Positions 10,443 to 19,646 of a DNA stretch of 64,000 bases are shown here, piece after piece. How positions within the stretch are numbered: position 1 is the first letter of the stretch; every line of letters starts with the position of its first letter. The notes beneath the pieces are model-generated. The model saw only the letters and a list, made by a program, of their open reading frames with translations, made no database searches and was not told the origin of the DNA. The stretch comes from Planctomycetales bacterium (GTDB lineage Bacteria; Planctomycetota; Planctomycetia; Pirellulales; Pirellulaceae): positions 18,570 through 82,569 of the forward strand of contig JAGQOY010000010.1 in assembly GCA_020427005.1 (NCBI GenBank), in the 5' to 3' direction. A program made the position numbers and the translations under genes.

Positions 10443-10594
10443 CTAAAAATAATGCAACTTCAAAACATGGACTTCACGATCTGTTTTCCGATAAAACCAG
10501 TGCGCGACTAGGCTGCTGGTTATTGGTCCAGCCTTTTCACAGCTCTCCGGCCCCTCCCCGAAAAAGGAATCGTCTACGAGACGATTCCTTTTTC
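10443..10594 (-). repeat. Dispersed ~150-bp repeat, copy 1, with perfect 33-base palindrome
   Basis: Reverse complement of this stretch aligns with 23221-23375: shared blocks include GATTCCTTTTTC, GAAAAGGC, ACCAGCAG and TCGTGAA(A/G)TCCATGTTTTGA in the same order. The end at 10561-10593 is a perfect palindrome with 15-base arms (AAAAAGGAATCGTCT) around ACG. It encodes nothing recognisable; MITE- or REP-like. Confidence 0.7.
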
Positions 10595-10620
10595 GACCCT
10601 CCCAAACCTGGGAGGGTAAG
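10594..10620. repeat. REP-like single hairpin
   Basis: CGACCCTCCCAAACCTGGGAGGGTAAG: arms CCCTCCCA/TGGGAGGG. Same motif family as 10311-10362 and 23381-23432. Confidence 0.6.
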
Positions 10621-10793
10621 CTGACCAAATTTCGTGGACGTGGTAGCACTCCTGCAATTGGAACTCATATGCTATTACACATCATCACCAGGAACAATTC
10701 CACCTCGAGGTGTGCAGGGATTTGTAATTGAGAAGTTTTATTTATTAACAAGTACAGCTGTTGTTGTACGCTAATTCGAAAAAGAAAAACCGC

Positions 10794-12515
10794 ATGTTGA
10801 TTTTGGTAGTCTCGGCACTCGGTATTGCAATCGTCCTGTTGTCTATTCTAGTGCTAAGACTTAATCCGTTACTCGGGCTACTCTTGGGAAGCCTTTTCTT
10901 ACTCTTAGCAACGCCTCGTGATGTTCAACTAGTCAATGAGTTGGGTGGACAGGCATTCAAGATCCAGCAATTCACGGAAAGTGGTTTTATTGGAACTGAC
11001 CGTCCGATTCCTCGAGGAGAATACTATCTGTGGCGCTCGGAAGGTGTGCCAACTCGCACTAGCCCCATCGTCAACATCCGGCCGCTCAGCCCAAGTGACA
11101 TTGCTGCTCTCCAAGCTAAAAACGGCTTGATGCCGGCTGTTGACCTCCTGTGGCATGATGTGGATTCCGGTCGTGCGACAATTAATCTGCAAGACAAATT
11201 AATAGCTGTCGCGGCTGTCAATCGATTTGACTCCCGCCGTTTTTCGTCTGTTGGAAAACGTCTCAGCGATGGTTTCGGAAAAACGTTTTTGCGCTTAGGA
11301 ATTCCGGTTACCATGGCGGCGCTCGTCGGAATTTGCTTGCTGGAAAGCCACGCGGCAGCTCGATTGGTATCCTTTATCGTTAGCCTGTTCGGTCCCAGAG
11401 GAACCGGCCCGGCGTTGACTGTGTCAGGTTTCGTGTTGGGTGTGCCGGTCTTCTTCGAGAATGTGTTTTATTTGCTTTTGCCTTTGGCAAAGGCGATTGG
11501 TCGACAGCGCGAAGGAAACTTCGTAACTGCCGTCATGGCGATCATCGTCGGTGCCACAATGGCGCATTCGTTGGTTCCACCTACGCCTGGGCCGCTAGCG
11601 GTCTGTAAAGAACTCAACGTCAGTATCGGCATGATGATGATTGGTGGTTCCATCGTAGGTGGTATTGCAGCGTCCATTGGATACTTGTTTGGTACGCAAT
11701 GCCACCGCTGGATCAAAATATCTATGGACCAGATGCCCAAGTCGACTGACGAATCAACATCAGAGGACGATTCGATAAACCAAGAACCACCGCGAGGCGT
11801 ACCACTTTGGTTAGCGGCACTTCCAATCGCCTTACCGATTGCCGCCCTGAGTATGACGCAATGCATCGAATACGTGTGCGAAACCGACGCCCAGGGCAGC
11901 GAAGTTTTCGCCAAGATACAAGCTTGGCTAACTCCGATGCTTGCATGGACAGATCTATTGGGTGATGCTGGCCTAGTATTTATTGGCTCCGCTTTGATTT
12001 CCATCTTCATATTGCGTCGCTATGGGCCTCCCGATGGAGCCCCAGCGACATTGGCTCGAGGCATATCCGACGCAGGTACGATTTTGATGCTAACTTGCGC
12101 AGGAGGTGCTTTTGGAGCGTCCTTACAACAACTGCAAATCGCCGACGCAATCTCAACGCAGTTCGGCACTCTCTCGACACCCTGGGGACTACTGGTAACT
12201 TCGTTTGTTCTGACCGCCATCATACGTGCGGCTCAGGGCTCTGCTACTGTCGCTATGTTAACTAGTTCTGCAATTGTAGCGCCCGTGATGACTAACATGG
12301 ATCTACCGTTTCACCCTGTATATGTGGCCCTAGCAATTGGCTGTGGATCAAAGCCATTGCCTTGGATGAACGATAGTGGTTTTTGGCAGATAGCAACCAT
12401 GACCGGAATGACGTCGGGGCAGACTCTACGCAGTTTTACTGCTGCTTTGACGATCATGGGAATCGTGGGTTTTGGCGTAACGTTGGCGGGCGCGATTTTC
12501 TTGCCACTGAAATAG
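10794..12515 (+). CDS. GntP-family sugar-acid:H+ symporter with large N-terminal soluble insert
   Basis: A 573-residue inner-membrane permease of the gluconate:H+ symporter (GntP) family. Diagnostic stretches are GVPVFFENVFYLLLPLAKAI, AHSLVPPTPGPLAV and, near the end, the APVM/GCGSKPLPWMNDSGFW region. About 12 hydrophobic segments are visible. E. coli members are ~440 residues; here about 115 extra, hydrophilic residues (roughly 43-158) sit after the first two helices and before the usual KRLSDGFGKTF loop. The start chosen is ATG 10794; an in-frame TTG at 10761 would add 11 residues with a basic stretch. It is divergent from the sugar-acid dehydratase gene, so the substrate is probably the aldonate used by that enzyme (inference). 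Confidence 0.88.
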   Translation: MLILVVSALGIAIVLLSILVLRLNPLLGLLLGSLFLLLATPRDVQLVNELGGQAFKIQQFTESGFIGTDRPIPRGEYYLWRSEGVPTRTSPIVNIRPLSPSDIAALQAKNGLMPAVDLLWHDVDSGRATINLQDKLIAVAAVNRFDSRRFSSVGKRLSDGFGKTFLRLGIPVTMAALVGICLLESHAAARLVSFIVSLFGPRGTGPALTVSGFVLGVPVFFENVFYLLLPLAKAIGRQREGNFVTAVMAIIVGATMAHSLVPPTPGPLAVCKELNVSIGMMMIGGSIVGGIAASIGYLFGTQCHRWIKISMDQMPKSTDESTSEDDSINQEPPRGVPLWLAALPIALPIAALSMTQCIEYVCETDAQGSEVFAKIQAWLTPMLAWTDLLGDAGLVFIGSALISIFILRRYGPPDGAPATLARGISDAGTILMLTCAGGAFGASLQQLQIADAISTQFGTLSTPWGLLVTSFVLTAIIRAAQGSATVAMLTSSAIVAPVMTNMDLPFHPVYVALAIGCGSKPLPWMNDSGFWQIATMTGMTSGQTLRSFTAALTIMGIVGFGVTLAGAIFLPLK

Positions 12516-12518
12516 AGT

Positions 12519-12543
12519 GTAACTCAACTAGTTAATTGAGTTG
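12519..12543 (+). terminator. Stem-loop behind the GntP permease
   Basis: AACTCAA (12521-12527) pairs with TTGAGTT (12536-12542) just behind the stop codon at 12515. There is no run of T after it, so intrinsic termination is uncertain. Confidence 0.35.
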
Positions 12544-12687
12544 CAGAAATTGGAAACGCAAGGCCAATGCGTATCACAAATCTGAGAATATCCGGCGGCC
12601 TAGCGATGAATCGTGGTGTTATAATACTGCGTGCATAACTCTTCACGGGACGAAGGAAATTTCTAACCATCTACGGAACTAGAAGAA

Positions 12688-14142
12688 ATGAAATCGATCA
12701 AACTGCATATGCGAACGATGATCGCAGGCCTTGTCTTGTGCTTCTTGAGTATTCAGTCACTGCAAGCTGAATTGCGGTTGGCGACTTTCGATGTAGATGC
12801 AACGCCTTCAGTCGGAAGCCCACTTGCCTACGACCCAATGAAGGAAGCCACGCTTCCACTTTCTTGTCGTGGGTTGGTCATGTTCGGAGCCGGAGAGCCC
12901 ATCGTATGGTGTACGGTAGACTGGCTGGGCATTGCCAACGGAACCAACGATGCATTTCGGCGTTCTTTAGCCGAAGCTGTGGGCACTTCTATGGATCGAG
13001 TCGTTGTGCATACATTGCACCAGCATGATGCACCCCGTTGCGACTTAGAAGCGGCTGATTTGCTGCGTCCATTCGGTATTGCGGCGGCGCATTTTGATGA
13101 ACCTTTCATTCAAGACGTCATGGATCGGGCCGCGATGGCTGCCAAGCAAGCGATCAAAGGCGCTGTCACCATCACGCAAATAGGTTCTGGCAACGGATTG
13201 GTATACGAAGTTGCATCGAATCGCCGTATGTTGGACGAACAAGGAATTGTTCACACCACTCGTTATACGGCTTGCAGAGAGGATGCCATCCGCAATCTTC
13301 CCGAAGGAGTCATTGACCCCGTGTTGCGAATGTTAACGTTTGAAGATGAAAAAGGTCCCGTAGCAGCGGTCTCGTTCTACGCAACTCATCCGCAAAGTTA
13401 CTATCGAACTGGTGGGGCCAACCCCGACTTTCCTGGTATGGCCCGCAATGCACGCCAAGCATCGACGGGAGTTTTTCATTTGCATTTCAATGGTGCCGGC
13501 GGCAATATTGGGGCAGGAAAATACAACGATGGCTCCCACGAGAATCGTCAAGTTCTTGCCGACCGAGTCGCCACTGCGATGCAATTTGCCTTTGACAACC
13601 GGGTGCGCAAGCCCGCAGATTCGGAGCAGATATCATGGACAAGCTTAGGTGTAGATGTACCCGTAGCAGAGCATGTACGTGAAGATGAATTATTGGCTTT
13701 GGTAAAAGACGAAGCAACTCCAAGCGCGTTGCGATGCCATTCGGCGGAAAAACTGGCGTTTCTGTACCGTCGTCGGGCTGGAATACCTGTACAGGCTTCA
13801 TGCCTTAGGATTGGAAACGAACATCAAGTACTTTTTATGCCGGGTGAACTGTTCGTCGAGTACCAATTGGCGGCACAGCACATGAAACCGGACAGCAATG
13901 TGTGCATGGCGGCTTACGGAGATTATGGTACGTTTTACATCGGCACCCGTGTTGCATTTCCACAAGGCGGCTATGAAGTCAGTGAACGAGCCACGAATGT
14001 CTCGCCAGCGGTCGAGGTAGAGTTGCTTCGAGCCATGCGAACGCTGTTGTCAGCCGAGAGCAGCCAAGTATTAGCAAGTGATTTTACTGAACGAGATGGC
14101 GTGAATCCTACAAGATTTGCCGCACCCAAGAGTACCGAATAA
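12688..14142 (+). CDS. Secreted neutral/alkaline ceramidase-like protein
   Basis: A 484-residue protein with a signal peptide (residues 1-27, ending SLQA). It resembles the N-terminal catalytic domain of neutral/alkaline non-lysosomal ceramidases, zinc amidases that split ceramide: a potential metal site VVHTLHQHDAP around residue 109, YATHPQSYY near 231, HLHFNGAGGNIGAGKY near 265-280 (ceramidases have a Q/NGxxGDxxP-like segment here), and a late FMPGELFVEYQL segment, the usual place of the last conserved part. The C-terminal Ig-like domain of classical ceramidases is missing. Planctomycetes carry many such homologues and the true substrate is not known. Possible TATAAT at 12620-12625 upstream, with no good -35. 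Confidence 0.72.
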   Translation: MKSIKLHMRTMIAGLVLCFLSIQSLQAELRLATFDVDATPSVGSPLAYDPMKEATLPLSCRGLVMFGAGEPIVWCTVDWLGIANGTNDAFRRSLAEAVGTSMDRVVVHTLHQHDAPRCDLEAADLLRPFGIAAAHFDEPFIQDVMDRAAMAAKQAIKGAVTITQIGSGNGLVYEVASNRRMLDEQGIVHTTRYTACREDAIRNLPEGVIDPVLRMLTFEDEKGPVAAVSFYATHPQSYYRTGGANPDFPGMARNARQASTGVFHLHFNGAGGNIGAGKYNDGSHENRQVLADRVATAMQFAFDNRVRKPADSEQISWTSLGVDVPVAEHVREDELLALVKDEATPSALRCHSAEKLAFLYRRRAGIPVQASCLRIGNEHQVLFMPGELFVEYQLAAQHMKPDSNVCMAAYGDYGTFYIGTRVAFPQGGYEVSERATNVSPAVEVELLRAMRTLLSAESSQVLASDFTERDGVNPTRFAAPKSTE

Positions 14143-14614
14143 CGCTAAGCGTATCTGTCAGCAAGATGTATTTATGGTGACGTCACGCTTACTCTCGCCA
14201 ATTCTGCGGACTCTGCGATGGACTTCCAGGGCGGAGTTCAGATGTCTAGCCTATCCAAAACTACAGCATGCTGCATACAAATTATTCGTTTCAAAGCCTC
14301 TTAGCCGCTTGGATGCTGTGTGCGTGGCGATCGGCAGACCGTTGAAATGCACCCTGCGGGCCAGGCTAAGCGAGCGGCCGGGCCGTTAGACCGAGGGATT
14401 CGCATCGCTGGGCAAAGCCCCAAAGTTTGCATAGCCCAATTCGAAGGGTTGGGTATTAGAAAGCGTGAAAGCGCGTGTGCCGTTTGCCAGTGGCCCAGCA
14501 ACTGGTTGGTGCGATTCAAACGTCACGAATCCCGTGACAGGTTACACTTTGTCTATGACTGGATGCTTGTAGGGAATTGTTTTCCTCCGGCCTATGTTCT
14601 GATAAGAATCTTCG
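14143..14614. other. Gene-free stretch
   Basis: About 470 bases between the ceramidase-like gene and the M28 peptidase. Several short GC-rich self-complementary pieces (for example around 14370-14425) are present but I cannot match them to a known RNA family. No credible gene. Confidence 0.4.
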
Positions 14615-15496
14615 ATGGACCAAATCCAAAAGAACTTGCGAATGCACGTTGATTGTTTGGCCGGACTTATCGGTCCGCGTGTCCTGTCGAAGCCGAAAAC
14701 AATCCAAGCAACCATTGGCTACATAGAGAATAAATGGAACGAGTTTGGGTATTCAGTCGAACACGAGCCATTCGATGCACTCGGTGACCAGGCACTCAAC
14801 CTAGTTGTTGAACGGCGTGGGAAATCGAAAGCCCACGAAATCGTGCTACTAGGCGCCCACTACGACACAGTGGCCTCCACTCCAGGAGCTGATGACAACG
14901 CGTCCGCGATTGCCGTACTGCTTGAGGTGAGTCGACTACTGAGTAGTTTTCATGGCAAGCGTACTGTTCGTTTCGTAGCATTCGCCTGTGAAGAGCCTCC
15001 CTATTTTAATTGTGACGCAATGGGCAGTCAGTTCCATGCCTATCAGTCTCGCTTGCGAGGCGACAAGATCATCGGCATGTTGTGCCTAGAGATGGTTGGT
15101 TTCTACTCGAACGATTTTGGTTCACAGGCGGTTCCCCCCGGAATTCCTCGATGGATGCAGAGGATCTTTCCAAGACGCGGGAACTTTCTGGCTGGCGTCG
15201 GAAATTTGCCTTCTTGGAAACTTTGCCTACAGTTTCGAAAAGGATTCAAACGTGGGGCCCCAAATATGCCGCTATTCTCGATCTGCCTACCGGAAAAGAT
15301 CCACGAAATTCGTTTGAGTGACAACAGTTCGTTTTGGGATCAAAAATATCCGGCACTGATGCTGACCGATACCAGTTTTCTTAGAAATCCCAACTACCAT
15401 TTGTCCAGCGATACACCTGAGACATTGGATTACGAAAGAATGACTTCCGTGACCCTCGGTGTATCATCGGCCATGCAATTTCTAATGGGCAAATAG
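14615..15496 (+). CDS. M28-family zinc aminopeptidase
   Basis: A 293-residue M28 metallopeptidase, a co-catalytic two-zinc exopeptidase. Metal and catalytic residues can be read off: GAHYDTV with H82 and D84, PGADDNASA with D93/D94, the Glu pair E126-E127 in ACEEPPY, and a late NYHLSSDTPETLDY whose His is the last zinc ligand. There is no signal peptide, so it is probably cytoplasmic, or the true start is further upstream; the ATG at 14615 has no strong ribosome binding site, and no in-frame better start was evident. The enzyme is close to the short planctomycete M28 peptidases that hydrolyse N-terminal residues of peptides. Confidence 0.85.
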   Translation: MDQIQKNLRMHVDCLAGLIGPRVLSKPKTIQATIGYIENKWNEFGYSVEHEPFDALGDQALNLVVERRGKSKAHEIVLLGAHYDTVASTPGADDNASAIAVLLEVSRLLSSFHGKRTVRFVAFACEEPPYFNCDAMGSQFHAYQSRLRGDKIIGMLCLEMVGFYSNDFGSQAVPPGIPRWMQRIFPRRGNFLAGVGNLPSWKLCLQFRKGFKRGAPNMPLFSICLPEKIHEIRLSDNSSFWDQKYPALMLTDTSFLRNPNYHLSSDTPETLDYERMTSVTLGVSSAMQFLMGK

Positions 15497-15578
15497 CCGC
15501 AGAAGGCTTAAAACTTGGCCCGACCGTGGAGTGTAGACGATTCCTGTTCCGGGTGGCGGCTTGCTGAACAATCAAACC

Positions 15579-17897
15579 TTATGTCCAAGATAGATCGTGG
15601 TCAGCAATTGGTAGACTGCGAATACGTTTTCCAGTAGCTGCAAAGATCGCGTTACAAAGAGCCGGCGCGAACGAAGCGATGCCCGTTTCGCCGACTCCCG
15701 CAGGCGCCGCCTGACTATCGACTATGTCGACGTGAATCGACCGCGGAGTATCAGCCATCTTTACCATGCGGTAGCTGTCGTAGTTTGTTTGTTGTGCACG
15801 ACCGTTCTTGAAGGTGATCTTGCCATATTTGGCTTGCGTAAGAGCCATAATGGAAGCTCCTTCGAGCTGACTGCGCACTCGATCTGGACTGACAATCGTC
15901 CCGGAGTCCAATGCAACCCAGACGTTTTCAACCGTGAGGGTGCCGTCTTTGGCCACATCGACCTCGATAACGTGCCCGGTATAGCCAAGGAAAGAACGCG
16001 CCCCTGCGATTCCAAGCCCCTTACCATTTGGCATTTTCTCGCGACGCGACCAATTAGCCGACTCAGCGGCACGGCGCAATACGTTTTTCAATCGGCCGAT
16101 GTCGTAGGGGTAATCCTTCGGATCTGCCCCACGGTTACCCAAGCCAGCAGCTTGCATGTCAAGTTGCCGATCTTCACCCAGCAATTCCAACCAGAACTCC
16201 AAGGGATCGCGACTGGCGGCTGCTGCCAATTCGTCGACAAAAGAGCTGACCGCAAAGTTCTGTTGTATATGACAGACCGCACGCAACCATCCCGTACGAA
16301 TATGAGAACGGGCCTCACCCACCTCCAATCGTAAATTGGGTACGTCGAAAGGCAAATCCGTGTGTCCCATTTCGGCTTCCCATGCAGCCGGTGTATTCGC
16401 CCGAGCATCGAAAGTGGAACCAATCGTTGGAAAAGCTACGCGTTGTAACCAAGCTTCAGGTTTGCCATCACGATCCACAGCCGCCTCGCAGTGAATGGCA
16501 GCGATCGCGTGATAATAATCGTGCTGCAGGTCGTCTTCGCGAGTCCAAGTGACGTGCACCGGACGACCTGCATGGCGAGATAACAAAGCCGCCTCGACGC
16601 AGTAATCGGGTTTACTCTTTCGACCAAATCCAGAACCAAGCAGAGTAACGTTGCATAGCACATCATCAGGATTCATTCCCAACGCCGGTCCAACCGCACT
16701 TTGAACTGCTTGTGGATTCTGGGTGGCGGTCAAAATGTGGCAAGCCGTAACCCGCCCGTCCGCTGCCGTGCTGACGTTGGCGACAGCGCAAGTCGTTTCC
16801 ATGGGAGCATGGGAAAGGTGAGGTACCGCATAATCCGCGGAAACTCGTTTGCCACTTTTTGCAATAACGTCGACAGCTTGCCCCACCTCACGCAATGTCT
16901 TGCCAGGTTGGTTAACTGTTTCCTTGAGTTGCTGTGCAAATACATCCGTGTCATAGGTTGCATTCGGTCCAAGATCCCAAGCGATTTGCAATGCATCGCG
17001 TCCCTGCCAAGCAGCCCAAGTACTGGTGGCCAGCACGGCTACACCTCCGAGAGGTTGAAAATTGGGTGCACCTTCAAAGCCAGGTATTTTGACAACATCC
17101 ACGACCCCAGGAATGGCGCGGGCTGCCGTTTCATCAACTGAGCTGACTTTGCCACCGACAACTGGCGGGCGGGCAATCACAGCGAAAAGCTGATTTTCCA
17201 TCCGCGCATCGATTCCGAAAATGGCGCGGCCAGCGACAATATTGTCCAAATCCCTTATGGGCACATCTTTACCGATATAACGCCACTGACTACGGGGCTT
17301 TAGTTTGAGTTGATCCTTAGTCGGCACATCCAGTGTTTTGGCTGTCGCCACCAACTCGCCAAAACCGAGCGACCGATCACTGCCACGATGTTTTACCGTG
17401 TGGTTATCTGCGTAACATTCACTGGCGGGTACACCCCACGTCTTTGCAGCTGCTTGTTCAAGTAAGGTGCGTGCCGTTGCACCTGCCTCGCGCATGCGAT
17501 CAAAGAAGAAACGTATACTGTTCGAACCGTCGGTGTTTTGGTCTCCTAACCTCTTGTCGCCTGGAGCCTGCGCGATAGACACACGCTCCCAATCAGCCTC
17601 TAGCTCGTCAGCTAGTACGCGTGGCAAACCGGTACGTATTCCGGTTCCCATTTCGGAACGATGGGCTACACACGTTACGGTACCATCCGGCGCTATCGAG
17701 ACGAACAAATCAGGAGCAAAATGTTGCGGATCAACTGCACTGGCCTGAGCAATAACTTCTTGTCCATCGCTAAACTTGCAAAGCAATACGAGCGATCCAG
17801 AAGTAGCCAGTTGTAGAAAGTTACGGCGATTGACACTCGACTTAAACATCGAACTTCCATTAGATTGAAAATCACGAGTTGTTTGCGGTACGCTCAT
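15579..17897 (-). CDS. Molybdopterin-binding subunit of a xanthine dehydrogenase-family oxidoreductase (isoquinoline 1-oxidoreductase beta type)
   Basis: A 772-residue molybdenum hydroxylase large subunit. It has a Tat-like leader ([18 protein letters not shown], about residues 24-41), the a/b hammerhead-type ALDH/xanthine dehydrogenase fold, [12 protein letters not shown] in the Moco-binding region and GVGETGIAS near the C-terminus with the catalytic Glu. Known role: hydroxylation of an aldehyde or N-heterocycle with electrons passed to the Fe-S subunit. The start is ATG 17897, which overlaps the stop of the Fe-S gene as ATGA (17894-17897), so the two are translationally coupled; an upstream in-frame ATG (17975) would lie inside that gene and is rejected. 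Electron acceptor and substrate are unknown. Confidence 0.9.
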   Translation of the reverse strand: MSVPQTTRDFQSNGSSMFKSSVNRRNFLQLATSGSLVLLCKFSDGQEVIAQASAVDPQHFAPDLFVSIAPDGTVTCVAHRSEMGTGIRTGLPRVLADELEADWERVSIAQAPGDKRLGDQNTDGSNSIRFFFDRMREAGATARTLLEQAAAKTWGVPASECYADNHTVKHRGSDRSLGFGELVATAKTLDVPTKDQLKLKPRSQWRYIGKDVPIRDLDNIVAGRAIFGIDARMENQLFAVIARPPVVGGKVSSVDETAARAIPGVVDVVKIPGFEGAPNFQPLGGVAVLATSTWAAWQGRDALQIAWDLGPNATYDTDVFAQQLKETVNQPGKTLREVGQAVDVIAKSGKRVSADYAVPHLSHAPMETTCAVANVSTAADGRVTACHILTATQNPQAVQSAVGPALGMNPDDVLCNVTLLGSGFGRKSKPDYCVEAALLSRHAGRPVHVTWTREDDLQHDYYHAIAAIHCEAAVDRDGKPEAWLQRVAFPTIGSTFDARANTPAAWEAEMGHTDLPFDVPNLRLEVGEARSHIRTGWLRAVCHIQQNFAVSSFVDELAAAASRDPLEFWLELLGEDRQLDMQAAGLGNRGADPKDYPYDIGRLKNVLRRAAESANWSRREKMPNGKGLGIAGARSFLGYTGHVIEVDVAKDGTLTVENVWVALDSGTIVSPDRVRSQLEGASIMALTQAKYGKITFKNGRAQQTNYDSYRMVKMADTPRSIHVDIVDSQAAPAGVGETGIASFAPALCNAIFAATGKRIRSLPIADHDLSWT

Positions 17898-18355
17898 TGC
17901 TTCCTCATCTCCTGTGCTGCTGACTTTATGGCTGCCCGGATGCGGGGATATGTCCCACAGCGACAGATGTTCCACATCGCAGTATCAATATCTTCGTCCG
18001 ATGGATCGTTGTTCTCATTGAGCATAGCAGCCGCCATCATGATCTGTCCGACCTGGCAGTAACCGCACTGAGGAACGTTGTGCTGCTTCCAAGCTTTTTG
18101 TACTGGATGCGATCCGTCGGTCGACAAGCCTTCAATCGTAGTTACTTTTGAAGTGCCAATTTCCCCGACACTGGTCACACAGGCCTGAACTGCCTGGCCA
18201 TCTACATGCACAGTGCACGCGCCGCATTCGGACATCCCGCAACCGTATTTTGTGCCGGTTAGTCCGAGATGATCTCGCAGCACCCACAATAATGGAGTGT
18301 CTTCAGGGACATCGTTTAATTCGTGGTCTCGGCCATTGACATGAATCTTGATCAT
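17894..18355 (-). CDS. [2Fe-2S] subunit of the molybdenum hydroxylase
   Basis: A 153-residue ferredoxin-type subunit with both clusters: the plant-type loop [15 protein letters not shown] plus a later Cys, and the helical C-terminal domain [16 protein letters not shown] followed by CRCGTYPRI. Start at ATG 18355 ([13 protein letters not shown]), matching the family length; a longer frame to 18388 would add 11 odd residues. It has no signal peptide, while its partner has a Tat-like leader, so the complex would be co-exported, as is known for iso-quinoline oxidoreductase-type enzymes. It overlaps the large subunit by four bases. Confidence 0.92.
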   Translation of the reverse strand: MIKIHVNGRDHELNDVPEDTPLLWVLRDHLGLTGTKYGCGMSECGACTVHVDGQAVQACVTSVGEIGTSKVTTIEGLSTDGSHPVQKAWKQHNVPQCGYCQVGQIMMAAAMLNENNDPSDEDIDTAMWNICRCGTYPRIRAAIKSAAQEMRKQ

Positions 18356-18638
18356 AAGGAGGCCCTTAGTATTAGGCACACAGCACAAAGTGTCTTAATG
18401 CAGCCTTTGCGGGAATCAGTTTTCGGAAACTGGCATTGAACAAGGCGTCACATTGATTTTGGCGACGTCTGATTCCAAAACTACTGTTTGGACAGCTTGG
18501 GAACGAACTGGCACATTATACTGCCGCGAGCCAGGCAATGTAATCGTGCCGCCTTCTCAGCCAGGGCAAACCAGAACCGATTGCAGGACGGGCATATCAA
18601 TTGAGAGTAAGTCAACGAACCCCCGGATTGGCTTTAGT

Positions 18639-19580
18639 TTACAAATCGATACGCTGACCTTGGCTAGCAACGGACATGCCAGCCTCGTGGATCTGTTTTG
18701 CAGCAACCGATTGGGCTGAAATTGCAGGATTGGAATGATTTAGGTGAGTAAAGTAGATTTTTCGTCGCTCTTGATCTGGCAAAGCTATGAACCTTTGAAG
18801 GCTCTCCGCAATGAACGGGTGAGGAATCTCACTCATATTCCTGCCGGGCAATTCATCATTGGAGTAGAACGTACCATCCAAAAAGGCAAAGTCCACTTCG
18901 GCAACCAAATCCTCAATTGGCACATTCCAACGTTCCCATTTATCAATGTCCGGGATGTAAAGCAATTTCGCCTGAGGTCCTGTAAGCCGAAAGCCCACTG
19001 TCTCAGAAAACTCGTCACGATGTGGCACAATAAATGGTTCCACTGTTAACTGGTGAGAGAGTTGTATCGCTTGACCAGCTTGGATACGTAGCAAACTGAT
19101 TTGATCTAACTCTACAAGTTGGCTCCACGGTCCCTGCGAGCTAAGAAACCACGTCAAACGGGGCATAGAATAAACGCGAACTTGCCTCGCCCCCATGACC
19201 TCGCGTCCCAGATGCATTAATCCCGTGTAATGTCCGATGTGAGCATGCGTGGGAAAGACTCCGGCCAACGTCAGCGGCGGGTCTTGTGGTACGAGCTGAC
19301 TCAACAGGTGCAGTTGATATTTGAAATCTGGCGTGCAATCGAGCAACCAATATTGGCTTGAGTCGGGGTCTACTATTGCCAAGCACGTTACCCAGCGCTG
19401 TAGCGAGGGGGCATCCCAGGCAGGCATACAACATTCACGTCGACATCCGGCTTGCGGGTAACCTCCGTCCTGAGCAATTCCCAACACAACAACGTACGGC
19501 TGAGCCGCCTGCCCATTATCCACGATGAACAAAAAACCTATCACGCATAAGACAGCCAGCCTCAGGGCCATGTTGGACGA
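18639..19580 (-). CDS. Exported PqqB-like metallo-beta-lactamase-fold hydrolase
   Basis: A 313-residue protein with a hydrophobic leader (residues 6-26) ending in QAAQ. The mature start VVVLGIAQDGGYPQAGCRREC is the PqqB-type opening, and THAHIGHYTG gives the HxHxxH metal motif with Gly in place of the usual Asp. Later PHRDEFSETVGF, LLYIPDIDKW, FLDGTFY and HLNHSNP are also in line with the PqqB/MBL family. Real PqqB is cytoplasmic and sits with pqqA/C/D/E; none is here, so this is a PqqB-like enzyme of unknown substrate, not a PQQ gene. Start ATG 19580 chosen to give a clean signal peptide; ATG 19622 would add 14 residues. Confidence 0.8.
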   Translation of the reverse strand, partial: SSNMALRLAVLCVIGFLFIVDNGQAAQPYVVVLGIAQDGGYPQAGCRRECCMPAWDAPSLQRWVTCLAIVDPDSSQYWLLDCTPDFKYQLHLLSQLVPQDPPLTLAGVFPTHAHIGHYTGLMHLGREVMGARQVRVYSMPRLTWFLSSQGPWSQLVELDQISLLRIQAGQAIQLSHQLTVEPFIVPHRDEFSETVGFRLTGPQAKLLYIPDIDKWERWNVPIEDLVAEVDFAFLDGTFYSNDELPGRNMSEIPHPFIAESLQRFIALPDQERRKIYFTHLNHSNPAISAQSVAAKQIHEAGMSVASQGQRIDL

Positions 19581-19646
19581 CATTGAAATGCCTTGAAAGC
19601 GAATCATACGGCAATGCAACAAGCAAATTAATTTGTGGCGCGCCAG

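Larger units (their letters stand above)
9933..10793. other. Repeat-bearing intergenic region between divergent dehydratase and permease genes
   Basis: No gene is supported here. It should hold both divergent promoters. It contains REP-like hairpins (10311-10362, 10594-10620), a longer dispersed repeat (10443-10594) and, closer to the permease, a perfect 12-base palindrome CACCTCGAGGTG at 10701-10712 that could be an operator but has no second copy that I saw. No convincing -35/-10 pair was picked. Confidence 0.5.

Noticed and set aside
14360..14440. GC-rich self-complementary segment that could be an RNA gene
   Set aside because: No tRNA arms, no known RNA consensus, weak pairing.
17898..17975. 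Longer start of the molybdenum subunit at 17975
   Set aside because: Would overlap the Fe-S gene by 82 bases; ATG 17897 gives a clean ATGA coupling and Tat leader.
18639..19580. Annotation as pqqB (PQQ biosynthesis)
   Set aside because: No other pqq gene is present and the protein has an export leader; only PqqB-like is supported.
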